A stretch of 52,340 nt of DNA from Firmicutes bacterium UBA1393 (GTDB lineage Bacteria > Bacillota > DTU025). A program made the position numbers and the translations under genes. Positions 49,142 to 52,340 of the stretch are shown here, in pieces. The notes under the pieces were generated by a model. That model did no database searches. It saw only the letters and a list, made by a program, of their open reading frames with translations, and was not told where the DNA came from. Position 1 is the stretch's first letter. Each line of letters opens with the position of its first letter. The DNA lies in the NCBI GenBank assembly GCA_002305255.1, contig DBQN01000065.1, positions 1-52,340 of the forward strand, given 5' to 3'.

Positions 49142-50526
49142 TGTGCTGCCCTCCTGAGAATCTCCCTGGCGGCCACCAGTCCGGAAGCTGATGCCTGTAC
49201 CAGCCCACGCGTGACACCGGCGCCGTCGCCGGCGGCGAACAAGTTAGCTACCTTAGTCTCAAGGGAATTGGAGAGGCTCAGGCGATTGGAGTAGAACTTC
49301 GCTTCCACCCCGTACAACAGAGTGTTCCGTGAGTACACACCGGGAGCCACCTTATCGAGGGCCTGTAGCATCTCCATGATGCTGATCAGGTGCCTGTAGG
49401 GAAACACAAGGCTCAGGTCGCCCGCGGTCGCGTCTGTCAGCGTAGGAGTAACGGTGCCCTTGCGGAGTCTGTCTTCAGTAGTGCGCCTGCCGCTAGTGAG
49501 ATCGCCCAGGCGCTGCACGATAACTCCGCCGCCGAGCAGGTTTGCCAGTCCGGCAACGTATTTGCCGTACTGCACAGGATCCTTGAACGGAACAGTGAAA
49601 CTCTTGCTCACAAGGATGGCGAAGTTCGTGTTATCGCTGGTGCGCTCGGCGTACGAGTGCCCGTTCACCGTCATGAGCCCCTGGTTGTTCTCCGTAACGA
49701 CCTCGCCATACGGACACATGCAGAACGTGCGCACTTTGTCATCGAAGGTGCGGGAGTAGTAGACGAACTTGGATTCGTACACGACGTCTGTGATGTGTGC
49801 CATGACGACGGCAGGAAGCTCGACTCTGACACCGATGTCGACCGGGTTCACGGCCAACTCCAGCCCGAGCTCGTATGCTTGCTGGCCTACCCACTCGTTG
49901 CCGTCGCGGCCCGGGGCGAGGATAACGTATCTGCCCTCGAAGAAACGCCCGTCGGCGGTCTCAATCCCTTTGACCCGGCCATCCTCCACGACAACCCGCT
50001 CGGCACTGGTCTTGAGCTCTACATGTATCGTGTCGGGAAGCGCGTCGTACATGTCTTGAAGGATCTGAGCCGAACGCCCGGTACCCATATGTCGTATTCT
50101 GGCGGGTATCAATGCCATGTCAGCCAGGCGCGCCTTGTCGCACAGGGCGGCGACGCGTTCATCCTGTTCGCCGTAGACGTTCTCGGGTGCACCATAGTCA
50201 AGGTAGATGCGGTCAACCTCGTCTATCAGACGTTCCAGCGCGGCCCGTCCGATGTAGGTGTCGAGGATACCGCCGACATCAGCCGACAGCGTCAGCTTTC
50301 CGTCGCTGAAGGCACCGGCCCCGCCCCAGCCTGATACGATGCCGCAGGGCTTGCAGTTCACACATTCACCCTTGCGCTCGGCAGCCGGGCACCTCCTGCC
50401 CTTTATGTCTTTACCCTTCTCAATGATGACCACCTTGAGCGAACTGCGCCGCGCGATCTCCAGCGCCGCGAAGATCCCCGCCGGGCCGGCTCCCACTATG
50501 ACCACGTCATATGCTGCATGCGACAT
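49138..50526 (-). CDS. NAD(P)/FAD-dependent oxidoreductase of the HI0933-like/FixC-type group
   Basis: A 462-residue flavoprotein. N-terminal Rossmann motif VVIVGAGPAGIFAALE and IIEKGKDIKGR bind FAD; the C-terminal LFAAGDGAGVTRGLVQASASGLVAARE completes the FAD site. A cluster CPAAERKGECVNCKPC (about 46-61) looks like a metal or Fe-S binding insertion, a common trait of this widely distributed, poorly characterised family of FAD-dependent dehydrogenases. GIVSGWGGAGAFSDGKL follows, also conserved there. The ATG at 50526 has AAGGAGG seven bases upstream, within a direct repeat ATGTCAAG. Substrate unknown. Confidence 0.85.
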   Translation of the reverse strand: MSHAAYDVVIVGAGPAGIFAALEIARRSSLKVVIIEKGKDIKGRRCPAAERKGECVNCKPCGIVSGWGGAGAFSDGKLTLSADVGGILDTYIGRAALERLIDEVDRIYLDYGAPENVYGEQDERVAALCDKARLADMALIPARIRHMGTGRSAQILQDMYDALPDTIHVELKTSAERVVVEDGRVKGIETADGRFFEGRYVILAPGRDGNEWVGQQAYELGLELAVNPVDIGVRVELPAVVMAHITDVVYESKFVYYSRTFDDKVRTFCMCPYGEVVTENNQGLMTVNGHSYAERTSDNTNFAILVSKSFTVPFKDPVQYGKYVAGLANLLGGGVIVQRLGDLTSGRRTTEDRLRKGTVTPTLTDATAGDLSLVFPYRHLISIMEMLQALDKVAPGVYSRNTLLYGVEAKFYSNRLSLSNSLETKVANLFAAGDGAGVTRGLVQASASGLVAAREILRRAAQ

Positions 50527-50554
50527 CGGGTATCCTCCTTGACATGCTTGACAT

Positions 50555-50590
50555 GTGACTGCCGCACCCTACTTGCGGTGCGGCAGTCAC
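50555..50590 (-). terminator. Strong hairpin after the fibronectin-domain protein gene
   Basis: Perfect 14-bp stem (GTGACTGCCGCACC and complement) with an eight-base loop, 24 bp after the stop codon. No T tract follows on either strand in the expected place, so it may be a Rho-type or mRNA-protecting hairpin rather than a classical terminator. Confidence 0.6.
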
Positions 50591-50613
50591 CGAACTAGAT
50601 TTTCAGGTATGGG

Positions 50614-52340
50614 CTACTTGCCGGTGTACAGTGCCTCGACCTCCGTGAACCTGATGGGGTTGTTCGGGTTGGATACCCGCTTCACCACGATCCTCAGCTT
50701 CGAGGCCGTCACCGGTGTGAACGAGAACTCGTGAGATATCGTGGAACCGCTACGCTTCTGGTACTTGCTTTCCTCCGAAATCGAGGAGTAGCCAGCCACT
50801 GACACCCACTTGCCGTCGATCTCCACCTCAACTACTACAGATGCAGGGTAGTATCCCATCTCAGAGATGGTGCGCACGAAGTTGATGGTCTTGGCACCTG
50901 AGAACTCGATTATGATCCACTGGGATACCTGATCGAGTTGGGCCTCCCAGTAGGTCTTCGCGTTGCCATCGATGGCCGCGGAGGCAACTCTAGCAGGCGT
51001 GTTGCCCTTGGCCGGCGAGAACTTCGATGCCGAAGCCTTGCCGCCGTTGGCGGCAGCTGCGAAGTTCACGTTCGTCGTGCCCGAGGGCGGTGTCACCGGC
51101 GGTGTCACTGGCGGTGTCACCGGCGGGGTGACCGGCGGGGTGACCGGTGGCGTCACCGGAGGAACCGTGGAGCCCGCCGTCTTGAACGTCAGACCTGAGA
51201 GCACCCCCACGTTGCCCGCAGCATCCACCGATACAACCTGGAAGTAGTAGGTCGTGGACGCCCTGAGGCCGGTCAGGGTCACGCTGTGCGAGGTCTTGAG
51301 CGAGCTCGAAGGAACCGGCGTCACGATGACCGCCCTCGTGCTGACGTCGCCCGAGGGAGTCGACGCATCTGCTGCCGTGAACCCGCTCTCACCTGCCGAC
51401 TCGGCCAACCTCGAACTCGTCGTGCCGTACTCCACCCTGGAGCCTGCCGGCTCATCGGTGTTCCAGGTGATCGTTGCAGTCGACGACGTTACCGATGATC
51501 TCACGCTCGTAATCCGCGGCGCCTTCGTGTCTAGTTTGATAGACGCCGAGTAGGTGCGGCTCTGATTACCGTAGCTGTCCATGAACTCGACTGACACGGT
51601 CTTCAGTCCGTCGCCGGGGCTCAGTCGGTACCACGTCGTGGTCTCGAGGGGGGTCCACGAAGACCAAGTACCGCTTCCCTCCCGCAGTCTCATCTGGATG
51701 ATGCCGGGAGAGTCATCGCGGGCAGCAATCGTCAGCTGCACCTGATTGTATTTGGTCTGCGCCGCCCCGCCGTTTATGGTGATGCTGCCTGTGGGCGGGT
51801 TCTTGTCACCCAACTGCCCCGTACGGAAGGTCTGTGTGGCAGACTCACCGACGTTGCCCGCGGCATCCTGTGAACGCACCTTGAAGTAGTATGTGGTGTT
51901 CGGGTTGAGACCGCGCAGCGTCACGCTGTGACTGGTCGTCCGGTCGTACTGACCCGCGGTGATGTTCGGCGTGAATGTGCCGTACAGCACCCACGAATCA
52001 GACTGCTCATCGGTGCGCCACGTCACCGTGGCCGTGTCGGGGCCGATGTTCGAGACCTGAATGCTGCTGATGACCGGCGGCGTGGTGTCGACAGGTTGCA
52101 GCCGGAAGCTCATATCCGAGCTCTGAGCCCTGTTGCCCGCCGCGTCGGTCGAAATCACCCGGTAGTAGTATGTCACGCCTGTGTTCAGCCCTGTCAGCGC
52201 CACTGAGTGCGACGTCGACATCGTGCTCGAACCCTGGCGGGCCATGCTGATGCCTGACGCCCAGTACTCGACCCACTGGTCGGCCTGCTCGTCGGTGCGC
52301 CAGGTGATGTTCATCTGGTTCCAGCTGCTCGGCGTTGCCG
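50614..52340 (-). CDS. Surface protein with fibronectin type III and F5/8C domains (5' end outside window)
   Basis: Only the last 575 or so codons are present; the frame is open to the right edge (upstream codons continue a fibronectin strand before the ATG at 52314, so that ATG is internal). Visible domains: the end of one FN3 domain, a second FN3 (DTTPPVISSIQVSNIGPDTATVTWRTDE), a beta-sandwich (NPPTGSITINGG), a third FN3 (APRITSVRSSVTSSTATITWNTDE), a TPPV linker, then an F5/8 type C/discoidin domain (SAAIDGNAKTYWEA, WIIIEFSGAKTINFV, RFTEVEALYTGK). Such proteins are exported and bind carbohydrate or act as adhesins or glycoside-hydrolase accessory parts. No membrane or wall anchor at the C-terminus. 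Confidence 0.85.
   Translation of the reverse strand, partial: ATPSSWNQMNITWRTDEQADQWVEYWASGISMARQGSSTMSTSHSVALTGLNTGVTYYYRVISTDAAGNRAQSSDMSFRLQPVDTTPPVISSIQVSNIGPDTATVTWRTDEQSDSWVLYGTFTPNITAGQYDRTTSHSVTLRGLNPNTTYYFKVRSQDAAGNVGESATQTFRTGQLGDKNPPTGSITINGGAAQTKYNQVQLTIAARDDSPGIIQMRLREGSGTWSSWTPLETTTWYRLSPGDGLKTVSVEFMDSYGNQSRTYSASIKLDTKAPRITSVRSSVTSSTATITWNTDEPAGSRVEYGTTSSRLAESAGESGFTAADASTPSGDVSTRAVIVTPVPSSSLKTSHSVTLTGLRASTTYYFQVVSVDAAGNVGVLSGLTFKTAGSTVPPVTPPVTPPVTPPVTPPVTPPVTPPSGTTNVNFAAAANGGKASASKFSPAKGNTPARVASAAIDGNAKTYWEAQLDQVSQWIIIEFSGAKTINFVRTISEMGYYPASVVVEVEIDGKWVSVAGYSSISEESKYQKRSGSTISHEFSFTPVTASKLRIVVKRVSNPNNPIRFTEVEALYTGK
51086..51157 (-). repeat. Six 12-bp tandem repeats encoding TPPV units
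   Basis: Six consecutive 12-bp units (GGCGGTGTCACC-type on the plus strand, two base-substituted variants) code for the TPPV proline linker between the last FN3 domain and the F5/8C domain. The near-identical units could expand or contract by slippage. Confidence 0.9.

Noticed and set aside
49390..50334. Plus-strand frame of 314 codons opposite the FAD oxidoreductase
   Set aside because: Antisense shadow; the minus strand has full FAD-binding motifs and a perfect ribosome site. The same applies to long frames at 2001-2936 and 4267-5205.
51086..51157. CRISPR-like tandem repeat
   Set aside because: Units are 12 bp, contiguous without spacers, and code in frame for a TPPV linker.
1..52340. tRNA, rRNA, insertion sequences, prophage or integrase genes
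   Set aside because: No cloverleaf, rRNA-like stretch, transposase motif or long direct/inverted repeat pair was seen anywhere in the window.

Overview
This window reads as one continuous piece of the chromosome of a GC-rich (about 60% by eye) Bacillota that makes endospores and also has an outer membrane. Spore genes (spoIID, spoIIQ-like, spoIIID, a SpoIVB-type S55 protein, an mbl-like gene) stand next to outer-membrane machinery (BamA, Skp/OmpH, TamB-like, LptA/B/C/D/F-type proteins, SLH-domain porins). Negativicutes, Halanaerobiales and Limnochordia combine these traits. The high GC and frequent GTG/TTG starts fit a Limnochordia-like lineage best, but the lineage is inference. All 43 genes I accept lie on the minus strand, so transcription runs from right to left.

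From the right edge: a surface protein with fibronectin type III and F5/8C domains (cut by the edge), an FAD oxidoreductase, an RlmI-type methyltransferase, a small unknown gene and a two-gene ABC-2 exporter. Next comes a classic Bacillota housekeeping block: rpmE, tdk, yqhQ (DUF1385), prfA, prmC, ywlC/sua5, ywlE, rpiB, upp, comEB, tagO/wecA-like, wecB/mnaA. The ATP synthase operon often found next is absent, and murA, spoIID, spoIIQ-like, spoIIID and mbl-like follow.

From about 31.7 kb down to 6.6 kb lies the envelope block: S55 protein, TamB-like, BamA, Skp, a single ORF joining an LptF/G permease to LptD through an internal signal peptide, LptC, LptA, an unusual ABC permease with its ATPase, an LpxB-like glycosyltransferase, LptB, DUF3084, a 1311-residue SLH/coiled-coil/beta-barrel protein, a YqgF-like nuclease, a second SLH-like barrel protein and a secreted protein. 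The left end returns to standard genes: metK, recD2, comFA, comFC.

The proteins form a plausible chain. BamA and Skp insert barrels; LptB-F/G-C-A-D move a glycolipid to the surface; SLH proteins hold the outer membrane to wall polymers whose precursors TagO/WecB-type enzymes can make. The most notable points are the LptF/G-LptD fusion, a promoter placed inside the loop of a hairpin that would hide a ribosome binding site in read-through mRNA, and the EAA-motif permease with a large ectodomain inside the Lpt locus.
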